Source: an uncultured Clostridia bacterium (GTDB taxonomy: Bacteria; Bacillota; Clostridia; UBA1381). From it: DNA of 64,000 bases. The stretch covers positions 1 through 64,000 of the forward strand of contig CAKSOE010000001.1 in NCBI GenBank assembly GCA_934476675.1, in the 5' to 3' direction. Below the pieces are notes generated by a model that did no database searches, was not told the origin of the DNA, and was given only the letters and a program-made list of their open reading frames with translations. This document shows positions 8,310 to 17,658 of this stretch, in pieces. Position 1 is the first letter of the stretch, and every line of letters begins with the position of its first letter. Both the position numbers and the translations under genes were made by a program.

Positions 8310-10424
8310 ATGTTTGAAAATTACAGAAAATTTGAAACAACACTTGCCGGCAGACCGCTTGTTGTGGAAACCGGAAAAATGGCGCAGCTTGCAAACGGAC
8401 ATTGTGTTGTTCGCTACGGCGATACCGTTGTAATGGCGAATGTTACGGCATCGCGTACGCCGAGGGAGGGCGTGGATTTCTTTCCTCTGTCGGTAGATTA
8501 TGAGGAAAAGATGTATTCGGTAGGGAAAATTCCGGGCGGATACACAAAGCGCGAGGGCAAGCCGACCGAAAAAGCAATTCTTACAAGCCGTATGATTGAC
8601 AGACCTATGCGTCCGCTTTTCCCGGCTGATTTGAGAAACGATGTTTCAATCGTTACAACTGTTCTTTCGGTTGAGCAGGATAACGCTCCCGAAATATGCG
8701 CGCTTATCGGTGCGTCGATTGCCGTTTCTATTTCGGACGTACCTTGGAACGGCCCTGTTGCCGGAGTATGGCTCGGACTGGTAGACGGCAAATATGTTAT
8801 AAACCCAACCGTTGAGGAGCAGAAAAAGAGCGATATGCACGTAACAGTTGCAGGTACAAAGCAGAAAATCGTAATGATTGAAGCAGGTGCAAACCAGGTT
8901 GAAGAAAGCGTTATGCTTGAGGGTTTAAAGTATGCTCACGGCGTAATCAAGGAATTATGCGATTTTATCAGCTCAATTCAGGCTGAAATAGGCAAGCCCA
9001 AAATGGAGTATGAGGCTCATGATATAGATCATGCGCTTTATGACAGAATTAAAGAAACGGAATATGCAAATATTCAGCACGCCCTCGATACGGACGATAA
9101 AAATGTCCGCGATGAGAGAATAGGCGTTATAACAGACAGAATTATCGAAAATCTGTCGGAGGAATTTCCCGAGAGCATAGAAACCTTAGGCGAAATCATG
9201 TACAAAATGCAGAAAGAAATCGTGCGTGCATGGCTTTATGAGGGCAGACGTGTTGACGGCAGAGGTCTTGACGAAATCAGACCGCTTGCGGCAGAGGTTG
9301 ACGTTTTGCCGCGCGTCCACGGTTCGGGAATGTTTACGAGAGGACAGACACAGGTTCTGACGGTTGCAACTCTTGCTCCGCTTTCAGAAGCACAGAAGCT
9401 TGACGGAATAGATCTCCAGGAGGAAAAGGTGTATATGCACCAGTACAACTTCCCGTCATATTCCGTAGGCGAAACAAAGCCGTCAAGAGGCCCCGGCAGA
9501 CGTGAGATAGGTCACGGCGCACTGGCAGAAAAGTCACTTGTTCCGGTACTTCCGAGCGCTTCGGAATTTCCGTATGCAATCAGATGCGTTTCGGAGGTTC
9601 TTTCGTCAAACGGTTCAACCTCACAGGGCAGCGTCTGCGGTTCTACACTTGCACTTATGGCTGCCGGTGTTCCGATAAAAGCTCCGGTTGCGGGTATTTC
9701 GTGCGGTCTTATCACAACCGACGAAGGCTTCACAACAATGGTTGATATTCAGGGTCTGGAAGATTTCTACGGCGAAATGGACTTCAAGGTAGCCGGCACA
9801 AAGAAAGGTATAACCTCTATCCAGGTTGACATTAAGAATGACGGACTTCCTTACGAAGTAATTGAAGAAGCATTAAGAAAAACAAGAGATGCAAGATACC
9901 ATATCATAGACGATGTACTGTTAAAGGCAATTCCGGAGGTAAGAGGAGAGCTTTCACAGTATGCGCCCAAGGTTATGACAATGTCAATCGACCCGGAAAA
10001 GATTCGTGAAGTAATCGGACAGGGCGGAAAAGTAATCCAGGGCATAGTGGCTGATACAGGTGCAAAGATTGACATCGAAGAGGATGGAACAATTCATATT
10101 TTCGCACTCGACCAGGAATCGGGAAATGCCGCAAAGAAAGCTATTGAGCTTATTGTTGAAGAACCTGAGGTGGGCAGAATTTATAAGGGTACGGTAAAGA
10201 CAATAAAGGATTTCGGCGCTTTTGTTGAAATTCTGCCCGGCAAGGACGGTCTGTGCCATATTTCAAAGCTTGACAGTTCAAGAGTTGAAAGGGTAGAGGA
10301 TGTGTGTCATGAGGGTGATACCATGATTGTTAAGGTTATGGAAATTGACCCGAAAACAGGCAAAATATCGCTTTCGAGAAAAGACGCAATGCTTGAAATA
10401 GAGGACTGCGGAATTAACAGATAA
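8310..10424 (+). CDS. pnp: polyribonucleotide nucleotidyltransferase (PNPase)
   Basis: A 704-residue phosphorolytic 3'-5' exoribonuclease that works as a trimer in mRNA decay. In order: RNase PH domain 1 (about 10-140), an alpha-helical linker, RNase PH domain 2 (about 320-540, with GRREIGHGALAEKSL and the FYGEMDFKVAGTKKG segment), then KH (about 555-610, with IGQGGKVIQGI) and S1 RNA-binding domains (about 620-690). The ribosome site AAAGGAG precedes ATG 8310. It lies downstream of rpsO and of a large leader hairpin. Length is typical. Confidence 0.97.
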   Translation: MFENYRKFETTLAGRPLVVETGKMAQLANGHCVVRYGDTVVMANVTASRTPREGVDFFPLSVDYEEKMYSVGKIPGGYTKREGKPTEKAILTSRMIDRPMRPLFPADLRNDVSIVTTVLSVEQDNAPEICALIGASIAVSISDVPWNGPVAGVWLGLVDGKYVINPTVEEQKKSDMHVTVAGTKQKIVMIEAGANQVEESVMLEGLKYAHGVIKELCDFISSIQAEIGKPKMEYEAHDIDHALYDRIKETEYANIQHALDTDDKNVRDERIGVITDRIIENLSEEFPESIETLGEIMYKMQKEIVRAWLYEGRRVDGRGLDEIRPLAAEVDVLPRVHGSGMFTRGQTQVLTVATLAPLSEAQKLDGIDLQEEKVYMHQYNFPSYSVGETKPSRGPGRREIGHGALAEKSLVPVLPSASEFPYAIRCVSEVLSSNGSTSQGSVCGSTLALMAAGVPIKAPVAGISCGLITTDEGFTTMVDIQGLEDFYGEMDFKVAGTKKGITSIQVDIKNDGLPYEVIEEALRKTRDARYHIIDDVLLKAIPEVRGELSQYAPKVMTMSIDPEKIREVIGQGGKVIQGIVADTGAKIDIEEDGTIHIFALDQESGNAAKKAIELIVEEPEVGRIYKGTVKTIKDFGAFVEILPGKDGLCHISKLDSSRVERVEDVCHEGDTMIVKVMEIDPKTGKISLSRKDAMLEIEDCGINR

Positions 10425-10435
10425 GAATTACTATT

Positions 10436-10523
10436 ACGGACGAAACACATAACTGCTATTGGTGACGGCAACGTGGAAAATATCGCTGTCCGAAGCTTTT
10501 TGCAGGAGATATGTTTCGTCCGT
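10436..10523 (+). other. unassigned structured element between pnp and LytTR gene
   Basis: An outer 12-bp perfect stem (10436-10447 with 10512-10523) encloses CTGC (10453-10456)/GCAG (10502-10505) and an inner hairpin GACGGC (10464-10469)/GCTGTC (10485-10490). I match it to no riboswitch class I know. It could be a pnp 3' structure, a leader of the regulator gene, or a mobile inverted repeat. Confidence 0.55.
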
Positions 10524-10560
10524 TGACTATTAAAATGGATTATTAAAGGGAACGGTGTTC

Positions 10561-11265
10561 ATGCGGATAGCTATTTGTGATGATTTGGAAAGTGAACGGC
10601 AAAGTTTGGCAAAGGCTCTTAAAGAAGCTGTCGGGGATTTTTCAAAGGAGGAATTCAGCAGCGGAGACGAGCTTTTAAAAAGCCATTTATCAAAGCCATA
10701 TGATTTGATTTTTCTGGATATTTTGATGCCGGACATGAGCGGACTTGATACTGCTGCAAAGCTGCGCGAAACGGATACCGAAACGCCGGTTGTCTTTATA
10801 TCGTCGAGCAGTGAATTCGGCGTACAAAGCTATCGCGTGCTGGCGTTTGATTATTTGTTAAAACCGGTCGATACGGAGCTTTTAAAGGCTTGTATGAAAC
10901 GTCTGCTTTCGGGCAGAAAAGCAAAGCAGTACATTACAATCGAATATTCCGGCACGGAAACAAAGGTGCTGCTGTCTAATATACAGTGTCTGGAAAGTAA
11001 TCTGCGGAAGGTCATTTTCACTTTGTCCGAAAGCCGCGAAACGGAGGTAGTCGGAAAACTGGCGGATTTTGAGGAATTTCTGATTGTGCATGATTTTTGC
11101 CGATGCCATAAGAGTTATCTCGTTAATCTCGAGCATATCAGCGGCATAGAAAAAGATATGTTCAGACTTGACTGCGGAAAAAAGATAAAGATTTCAAGAG
11201 CGTATCTGCAAAGTGCAAAAAAAGCATATTTCGATTATGTTTTCGGCACGGACATGAATCAATAA
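10561..11265 (+). CDS. LytTR-family response regulator
   Basis: A 234-residue cytosolic regulator. The receiver domain (about 1-120) has acidic residues in ICDD, the phospho-acceptor Asp in FLDILMPDMSG (near 53) and the Lys in YLLKPVD. The C-terminal LytTR DNA-binding domain (about 135-232) includes FCRCHKSYLVNLEHI. ATG 10561 is preferred over GTG 10555 because AAAGGG (10545-10550) is correctly spaced to it. No histidine kinase is adjacent, so it is an orphan regulator whose partner lies elsewhere. No independent promoter is obvious; it may be read from pnp through the structured element before it. Confidence 0.9.
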   Translation: MRIAICDDLESERQSLAKALKEAVGDFSKEEFSSGDELLKSHLSKPYDLIFLDILMPDMSGLDTAAKLRETDTETPVVFISSSSEFGVQSYRVLAFDYLLKPVDTELLKACMKRLLSGRKAKQYITIEYSGTETKVLLSNIQCLESNLRKVIFTLSESRETEVVGKLADFEEFLIVHDFCRCHKSYLVNLEHISGIEKDMFRLDCGKKIKISRAYLQSAKKAYFDYVFGTDMNQ

Positions 11266-11272
11266 AAATCGC

Positions 11273-11301
11273 TTGACAACACGGTTCAAAAATTGTATAA
11301 T
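11273..11301 (+). promoter_or_regulatory. consensus greA promoter
   Basis: A perfect TTGACA (11273-11278), a 17-bp spacer and TATAAT (11296-11301). Confidence 0.85.
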
Positions 11302-11358
11302 ATAGCACAGCAATGTTATGGAAAAATAAAATATTTATTTTAGAAGGGAAGAACAATA

Positions 11359-11826
11359 ATGGCAGAGGAAAAAGAAGTTGTATTGACCCAAGAGGGTAAA
11401 AACGAGCTTGAAGCAGAGCTTGAGCATTTAAAAAATGTTACCCGTAAAGAGGTTTCGGAGAAGATAAAAGAAGCGCGTTCGTTCGGCGACCTTTCAGAAA
11501 ATGCCGAGTACGATGCCGCGAAGGACGAACAGGCAGAAGTTGAGGCGAGAATAAGCCAGATAGAATATATGCTCAAATACGCCAAGGTAGTTGAGGACGA
11601 GGGCGAGGACATTGTTACGGTAGGAAAGAAAGTTACGCTTGAAATTTTCGGCGAAGAACAGGTCTATCAGATTGTCGGAACCTCCGAGGCTGACCCGTAC
11701 AAGAATAAGCTTTCGCATGAGTCACCAATCGGCGCGGCGTGCCTTAATCATACGGCAGGCGAAACCGTTCAGGCAATGACCCCGGGCGGCGAGGTTAAGT
11801 TTAAAATTCTTAAAATTGAAAAATAA
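11359..11826 (+). CDS. greA: transcription elongation factor GreA
   Basis: A 155-residue protein that binds the RNA polymerase secondary channel and stimulates cleavage of backtracked RNA. The N-terminal coiled coil (about 1-75) carries the acidic tip around GDLSENAEYDAAKDEQ. The C-terminal FKBP-like domain (about 80-155) contains ESPIGAACLNHTAGE. Length is typical (about 158). It is a monocistronic unit between a consensus promoter and an intrinsic terminator. Confidence 0.97.
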   Translation: MAEEKEVVLTQEGKNELEAELEHLKNVTRKEVSEKIKEARSFGDLSENAEYDAAKDEQAEVEARISQIEYMLKYAKVVEDEGEDIVTVGKKVTLEIFGEEQVYQIVGTSEADPYKNKLSHESPIGAACLNHTAGETVQAMTPGGEVKFKILKIEK

Positions 11827-11846
11827 GTCTTTTATGGAGAGGCAAG

Positions 11847-11884
11847 AGCAGCTGCGGCAAAAAATACCGCAGCTGCTTTTTTTT
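11847..11884 (+). terminator. greA terminator
   Basis: An 11-bp GC-rich stem (11847-11857 with 11867-11877) followed by eight T. Confidence 0.92.
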
Positions 11885-11955
11885 GGGATATTGAGTTTCA
11901 TCTTGGACAATTAATAATCTTTTATGGTCACGATCTGCCTTTTTTTCTTGATTTC

Positions 11956-11985
11956 TTGATTAATGAATATATCATATGATATAAT
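11956..11985 (+). promoter_or_regulatory. cellobiose phosphorylase promoter with palindromic operator
   Basis: TTGATT (11956-11961), 18-bp spacer, TATAAT (11980-11985). A perfect 16-bp palindrome TATATCATATGATATA (11968-11983) overlaps the -10. This placement is typical of repressor operators. The regulator is unknown. Confidence 0.6.
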
Positions 11986-12033
11986 TAAAATATATTGAAG
12001 GTATTTAGAAAACAGAAAGGAATGATTATTTAA

Positions 12034-14451
12034 ATGAAATACGGATATTTTGACGACAAAAACAGGGAATATGTAATAAATACTCCGAGAACACCGCTGC
12101 CGTGGATAAATTATCTCGGAACAAACGGATTTTTTTCGCTTATTTCAAATACAGCCGGAGGCTATTGCTTCTATAAGGACGCAAAGCATAGGCGCATTCT
12201 GCGTTACCGCTATAACAATGTGCCTGCCGATAACGGTGGAAGATACTTTTACATAAATGATAACGGTGATTGCTGGACGCCGTCGTATATGCCGATGAAA
12301 AAAGAGCTTGACCGCTACGAGTGCCGTCACGGTATGGGCTATACTGTGATTTCCGGTGAAAGAAACGGTATTAAAGCCGATGAAACCTTCTTTGTTCCGG
12401 TGAATGATAATTGCGAAATACACAGAATAAAGCTTACCAATACGTCAGATGCGGATAAAAAAATAAAGTTGTTTTCATTTGTGGAATTTTGCCTGTGGAA
12501 TGCGCAGGACGATATGCTGAATTATCAGCGGAATCTCAACACAGCAGAGGTAGAAATAGAGGGCAGCTGCATATATCACAAGACAGAATACCGTGAAAGA
12601 CGAAACCATTATGCGTTCTATACCGTAAATGCGGAAATATCGGGCTTTGATACTGACCGCGATACATTTTTGGGAGCGTTCAACGGCTTTGACACACCGA
12701 ATGCGGTGATTGAGGGGAAATCATATAATTCAGTGGCATCGGGCTGGTATCCGATTGCTTCGCATCAGCTTGACGTTTCTCTCAAATCGGGCGAGGAGAA
12801 AGAGTATATATTCGTGCTCGGATATATTGAAAACAAACAGGAGGAAAAATTCGATAGCTTAAACGTCATAAACAAAACAAAGGCGCATGAGCTGGCGGAT
12901 AAATTTAAGACCTCCGAACTTTGTGACAAGGCGTTTGCCGAATTAAAGGATTATTGGGATAAGCTGCTTTCGGTTTATACAATAAAATCAAATGACGAAA
13001 AGCTCGACAGAATGGTAAATATCTGGAATCCGTATCAGTGTATGGTTACGTTCAATATGTCGAGAAGTGCGTCATATTATGAATCTGGTATAGGACGGGG
13101 AATGGGATTCCGTGATTCCAACCAGGACTTGCTTGGATTTGTACATCAGATACCGGAGCGTGCAAGAGAAAGAATTATTGATATTGCATCAACACAGTTT
13201 GAGGACGGAAGCGCATATCACCAGTATCAGCCGCTTACAAAGAAAGGCAATAACGAAATAGGCAGCGGCTTTAACGATGATCCGCTGTGGCTGATACTCG
13301 GCACAATCGCGTATATAAAGGAAACCGGCGATATGAGCATACTTGACGAAAATGTGCCGTTTGATAATAACGAAAACAACACAGCGACGCTTTTGGAGCA
13401 TCTTGACCGTTCTTTTGACCATGTTGTGAACAATCTTGGGCCGCACGGCTTACCGCTTATCGGCAGAGCCGACTGGAATGACTGTTTAAATCTGAATTGT
13501 TTCTCAACAGAGCCGGACGAATCGTTCCAGACCTACGGTGAAGCAAACGGACGTGTTGCTGAATCCGTGCTTATTGCAGGAATGTTTGTGTTTATCGGAA
13601 AACAGTTTGCGGATTTGTACAGAAAAACAGGAAATGCCGAAAAGGAAAAATACGTTCTGAACGAAGTGGAAAAAATGACTGCGGCGATAGAAAAGGACGG
13701 TTACGACGGCGAGTGGTTCCTGCGCGCATACGATGCTTTCGGAAACAAAATCGGAAGTAAGGAATGTGAAGAAGGCAAAATATTTATCGAATCCCAGGGC
13801 TTCTGCGTAATGGCAGGAGTGGGTAAGGATAACGGCAAGGCGTTAAAGGCGCTTGACTCGGTGCAGAAATATCTTGAATGTAAGTACGGAATAACGCTTA
13901 ATCAGCCGCCGTATTCCGTGTATCATACGGAGCTTGGTGAAATCTCGTCATATCCGCCCGGATATAAGGAAAATGCAGGTATATTCTGCCATAACAATCC
14001 GTGGATAATGATTGCCGAAACCGCAATGGGCAGAGGAGAGAGAGCATTTGAGGTGTATAAGAAAATTACACCGGCTTATATTGAGGATATAAGCGATATT
14101 CATAGAACGGAACCGTATGTGTATTCACAGATGATTGCCGGAAAAGACGCAGTGCGTGCCGGTGAGGCGAAAAATTCATGGCTCACCGGTACGGCTGCAT
14201 GGAACTATTATACTGTTTCGCAGTATATTTTGGGTATTCGTCCGGAGTTTGACGGTCTCAGAATTGAGCCGTGTCTTTCGGCGGATATTAAGGAATGTAA
14301 TATTACAAGAAAGTACCGAGGTACGGTTTATAATATAAAGGTGGTTAACAACAACACCGGAAAGATGGTCGTTACGGCGGATAACGGAGCTGTTGACGGA
14401 AATATTGTATTGTCCGACAAAGAAGTATGTAATGTAACTGTTAATATGTAA
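12034..14451 (+). CDS. cbp: cellobiose phosphorylase (GH94)
   Basis: An 805-residue cytosolic enzyme with no signal peptide, phosphorolysing cellobiose to glucose 1-phosphate and glucose. The whole chain resembles clostridial cellobiose phosphorylases, from the N-terminal GYFDDKNREYVI and TPLPWINYLG through CFYKDAKHRRILRYRYNN. The catalytic acid lies in ADWNDCLNL (near residue 480), within the (alpha/alpha)6 barrel. Related GH94 enzymes act on cellodextrins or chitobiose, so specificity is likely but not certain. It is a single-gene unit with its own promoter, operator and terminator. No cellobiose transporter gene is adjacent. Confidence 0.9.
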   Translation: MKYGYFDDKNREYVINTPRTPLPWINYLGTNGFFSLISNTAGGYCFYKDAKHRRILRYRYNNVPADNGGRYFYINDNGDCWTPSYMPMKKELDRYECRHGMGYTVISGERNGIKADETFFVPVNDNCEIHRIKLTNTSDADKKIKLFSFVEFCLWNAQDDMLNYQRNLNTAEVEIEGSCIYHKTEYRERRNHYAFYTVNAEISGFDTDRDTFLGAFNGFDTPNAVIEGKSYNSVASGWYPIASHQLDVSLKSGEEKEYIFVLGYIENKQEEKFDSLNVINKTKAHELADKFKTSELCDKAFAELKDYWDKLLSVYTIKSNDEKLDRMVNIWNPYQCMVTFNMSRSASYYESGIGRGMGFRDSNQDLLGFVHQIPERARERIIDIASTQFEDGSAYHQYQPLTKKGNNEIGSGFNDDPLWLILGTIAYIKETGDMSILDENVPFDNNENNTATLLEHLDRSFDHVVNNLGPHGLPLIGRADWNDCLNLNCFSTEPDESFQTYGEANGRVAESVLIAGMFVFIGKQFADLYRKTGNAEKEKYVLNEVEKMTAAIEKDGYDGEWFLRAYDAFGNKIGSKECEEGKIFIESQGFCVMAGVGKDNGKALKALDSVQKYLECKYGITLNQPPYSVYHTELGEISSYPPGYKENAGIFCHNNPWIMIAETAMGRGERAFEVYKKITPAYIEDISDIHRTEPYVYSQMIAGKDAVRAGEAKNSWLTGTAAWNYYTVSQYILGIRPEFDGLRIEPCLSADIKECNITRKYRGTVYNIKVVNNNTGKMVVTADNGAVDGNIVLSDKEVCNVTVNM

Positions 14452-14456
14452 TGATT

Positions 14457-14496
14457 AAAAAAACGGCTTATACGTGAGATAAGCCGTTTTTTTTTT
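14457..14496 (+). terminator. terminator between cellobiose phosphorylase and HIT gene
   Basis: A stem AAACGGCTTAT/ATAAGCCGTTT around a 6-nt loop with a long T run to the right. Its A-rich left side may let it also end the convergent alaS-HIT transcript. Confidence 0.88.
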
Positions 14497-14512
14497 GATG
14501 TCAATATTCTCA

Positions 14513-14857
14513 TCAGCCTGCCGGCCAGCCGAATTGTCGGCCGCCCATGAGGTGGAAGTGAAGATGAAGTACGCTCTGACCGGCATTTTGTCCGCAGTTG
14601 TTTACTACGCGGTAGCCGTCCTCGGCAATGCCAAGTTCTTTAGCGATTTGGGGAATTTTCTCCCAAATGTGCGCAACATATTTGATATTATCTGCATTTA
14701 AGGCGTTTGCGCTGTCAATATGCGCTTTCGGAACAATTACAATATGCTCCGGCGCCTGCGGTTCAATATCGCGGAATGCAAGCATCATATCGTCCTCATA
14801 TACCTTTGTTGAGGGGATTTCTCCGGCAATTATTTTGCAGAATAAGCAATTATCCAT
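14513..14857 (-). CDS. HIT-family nucleotide-binding hydrolase (HinT-like)
   Basis: A 114-residue cytosolic protein with the histidine-triad motif LHLHFHLMGG near the C-terminus and the N-terminal CLFCKIIAGEIPS typical of HinT proteins. The family hydrolyses adenosine phosphoramidates, including aminoacyl-AMP adducts. It starts 15 bases after alaS ends, so the two are almost certainly one transcript. The pairing with an aminoacyl-tRNA synthetase suits removal of aminoacyl-adenylates, though that link is inference. Confidence 0.93.
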   Translation of the reverse strand: MDNCLFCKIIAGEIPSTKVYEDDMMLAFRDIEPQAPEHIVIVPKAHIDSANALNADNIKYVAHIWEKIPQIAKELGIAEDGYRVVNNCGQNAGQSVLHLHFHLMGGRQFGWPAG

Positions 14858-14872
14858 TATACTGCCTCCTTT

Positions 14873-17515
14873 TTACTTTATCATTTCGGTTACGATGTCG
14901 TCCACCTTTGCAAGAGCGTCGTCAATCTTTAATGCGTCCTTGCCGCCGCCCTGTGCCATATCCGGCTTACCGCCGCCTTTTCCGCCGCAGATTTCGGTTA
15001 CTGCCTTAATAATCTTTCCGCAGTGAACTCCGGCGCTGACAGCCTCTTTTGATGCCATTGCAACAAATGTGATTTTATCGTCCGTGTTTGCGGCAAGTAC
15101 GATAACGCCGTTTGTCATCTGTTCCTTTGCACGGTCGGCAAGCGTTTTCATTTCGTTTACACTGAGCCCGTCCACTTGGCTTGTCATAAGATTTACCTTT
15201 TCCAGATGCCTAATTCCTGCCATCATGTTCTTTGTACGCATTGCGGCAATTCTGGAAGTAAATTCTTCTAACTTTTTGTTAAGCTCTTTCAGCTCGTCCA
15301 TTACCGATACAGCCTTTTTATCAAGCACATGAACCTGGTTGGTCTTTAATGCGGAAGCGGTTTCCGTAATAATTCTGTCCTGCTCGTCTATATATTCCAG
15401 GACGCCTTTTCCGGTAACGGCTTCGATACGTCTTACTCCGGCAGCAACGCCGCTTTCCGAAACAAGCTTAAACAATCCGCACTGTGCGGTATTTGTGAGA
15501 TGTGTACCGCCGCAGAACTCTATACTGTAATCACCCATTGCGACAACTCTTACCACATCACCGTATTTTTCGCCGAACTGTGCTTCTGCACCGAGTTTTT
15601 TAGCTTCGGCAATAGGCAGTTCCTGAACGGTTATCGGCAGACAGTCGAGGATTGCTTTGTTTACCTTGTCTTCGGTTTCTTTAAGCTGCTGTGATGTCAT
15701 TGCCTCGAAATGCGAGAAGTCAAAACGCAGTCTTGAATCCGTAACAAGCGAGCCTGCCTGTGCAACGTGTGCGCCGAGAACTTCTTTTAATGCCTTGTGC
15801 AGTAAATGAGTTGCGCTGTGATTTCTGCTGACGGCCATTCTGTTTTCTTTGCATACTGTGAGCGTAACCTCCTGTGAAAGCTCAAATGTACCCTCTGTTA
15901 CAGTTACTTCGTGAAGGTAAATGCCGTCACCGGTCTTTTTTGTGTATTTAACTTCTGCTTTTGCGTTGTTTGACGTAATTAAACCGATGTCGCCTGCCTG
16001 ACCACCCATTTCAGCATAGAACGGGGTAGAGAAGGTGACGATTATTCCGTCCTCACCCTCTGTTATTTCAGATGCTACTTCGCCTACCGCAACGATTCCG
16101 GCAATTTTGCTTTCGTCCGAAAGCTTGTCATAGCCTGTAAATATTGTTGCGCCGTTTGCATTTTCAAAGTCGTAGCTTTCTTCTGCATCCCAGCTCGAAC
16201 CGTCTTTTCTTGCCGCCTTTGCGGTTGATTTCTGTTCGTCCATTGCCTTGTTAAATCCGTCAATATCAACGTCAAGACCTTGTTCCTGTGCCATTTCGAC
16301 AGTTAAGTCAAGCGGAAAACCATAGGTGTCGTGAAGCTTAAAGGCTTCATCTCCGGTAAGGGTTGAGCGGTTGTTTTTCTTTGCGTCGGCTATATAATCG
16401 TTAAGAACGGCAAGACCGTTATCAATTGTAGCGTCAAAACGTTCCTCTTCCTTTTTAATAATTTTCTTAATATATTCGCTTTTTTCTTCAAGCTCGGGAT
16501 ATGCCGATTTTGAAGTTTCTATAACGGTGTCGGCAACCTCAAACAGGAATTGTCTGTCTATATTCAAAAGCTTGCCGTGACGCGCCGCACGTCTTAAAAG
16601 ACGTCTTAAAACATATCCGCGGCCCTCATTTGAAGGAATAACTCCGTCAGAAATCATCATAACGGTGCTTCTGATATGGTCGGTGATTACTCTTAAAGAT
16701 ACGTCTGTTTTTTCGTCTTCCTTATAATGAACGCCCGCGATTTTGCTTATATGGCGCATAACGTCCTGAACTGTGTCAACCTCAAAAAGATTATCCACAT
16801 CCTGTATTGCAACCGCCAGTCTTTCAAGCCCCATTCCGGTGTCGATATTGGGCTTGGGCAGGGGATTGTAATTTCCGTCCTCATCCTTGTCAAACTGCGT
16901 GAATACGAGATTCCAGACCTCCATGTATCTGTCGCAGTCACAGCCTACGCCGCAGTCGGGACTGCCGCAGCCGTATTCCTCGCCGCGGTCAAAGTAAATC
17001 TCCGAGCACGGACCGCACGGACCTGTGCCATGTTCCCAAAAGTTATCCTCTTTGCCAAGTTTTACGATTCTTTCGGGGGCTACGCCTACTTCATTTATCC
17101 AAATATCCTTTGCTTCGTCATCGTTTTCGTAAACAGAGACCCAAAGCTTGTCCGCCGGGATTTCCATAACCTTGGTAAGAAATTCCCATGCCCATGCAGT
17201 GGCTTCGTGCTTGAAGTAATCTCCGAAAGAAAAATTACCCAGCATTTCAAAGAACGTACCGTGTCTGGCGGTTTTTCCTACGCGCTCAATATCAGGCGTG
17301 CGTATACATTTCTGGCAGGTGGTTACTCTGTGACGGGGCGGTTCTTCTGCTCCGGTGAACCATTTTTTCATCGGCGCCATGCCGGAATTTATCAGCAAAA
17401 GGCTTGCATCGTTTTTCGGAACAAGCGGAAAGCTTCCGAGTCTTAAACAGCCTTTGGATTCAAAAAAACTCAGGAATCTTTCGCGTATCTCATTTACACC
17501 AACGCTTTTCATCAT
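14873..17515 (-). CDS. alaS: alanyl-tRNA synthetase
   Basis: An 880-residue class II synthetase. In order: aminoacylation core (about 1-240), helical tRNA-recognition domain, editing domain with the zinc motifs HSATHLLH and CGGTHL, and the C-terminal C-Ala domain with the Gly-rich GGKGGGKPDMAQGGG. It charges tRNA-Ala and edits Ser/Gly mischarging. The start is ATG 17515, preceded by AAAGGAAG; longer in-frame extensions lack a ribosome site. The 5' leader is only about 50 nt, too short for a T-box. Confidence 0.97.
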   Translation of the reverse strand: MMKSVGVNEIRERFLSFFESKGCLRLGSFPLVPKNDASLLLINSGMAPMKKWFTGAEEPPRHRVTTCQKCIRTPDIERVGKTARHGTFFEMLGNFSFGDYFKHEATAWAWEFLTKVMEIPADKLWVSVYENDDEAKDIWINEVGVAPERIVKLGKEDNFWEHGTGPCGPCSEIYFDRGEEYGCGSPDCGVGCDCDRYMEVWNLVFTQFDKDEDGNYNPLPKPNIDTGMGLERLAVAIQDVDNLFEVDTVQDVMRHISKIAGVHYKEDEKTDVSLRVITDHIRSTVMMISDGVIPSNEGRGYVLRRLLRRAARHGKLLNIDRQFLFEVADTVIETSKSAYPELEEKSEYIKKIIKKEEERFDATIDNGLAVLNDYIADAKKNNRSTLTGDEAFKLHDTYGFPLDLTVEMAQEQGLDVDIDGFNKAMDEQKSTAKAARKDGSSWDAEESYDFENANGATIFTGYDKLSDESKIAGIVAVGEVASEITEGEDGIIVTFSTPFYAEMGGQAGDIGLITSNNAKAEVKYTKKTGDGIYLHEVTVTEGTFELSQEVTLTVCKENRMAVSRNHSATHLLHKALKEVLGAHVAQAGSLVTDSRLRFDFSHFEAMTSQQLKETEDKVNKAILDCLPITVQELPIAEAKKLGAEAQFGEKYGDVVRVVAMGDYSIEFCGGTHLTNTAQCGLFKLVSESGVAAGVRRIEAVTGKGVLEYIDEQDRIITETASALKTNQVHVLDKKAVSVMDELKELNKKLEEFTSRIAAMRTKNMMAGIRHLEKVNLMTSQVDGLSVNEMKTLADRAKEQMTNGVIVLAANTDDKITFVAMASKEAVSAGVHCGKIIKAVTEICGGKGGGKPDMAQGGGKDALKIDDALAKVDDIVTEMIK

Positions 17516-17569
17516 TAAATTCTTCCTTTCTGTATTTAAGCTATAAATATACAAATACACCATTATATT

Positions 17570-17598
17570 ATTATATAAAATTCCGTGTATCATGTCAA
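17570..17598 (-). promoter_or_regulatory. consensus alaS promoter
   Basis: On the minus strand: TTGACA (17598-17593), 17-bp spacer, TATAAT (17575-17570). Confidence 0.85.
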
Positions 17599-17658
17599 GG
17601 TTTTTGAAGTAAAAAGTTTTGTAGAATTTCTCTGTAGTTGTTAAATATATGTTACATC

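Noticed and set aside
16727..17446. A 239-codon plus-strand ORF opposite alaS
   Set aside because: It is fully antisense to a certain alaS gene and has no ribosome site or family signature.
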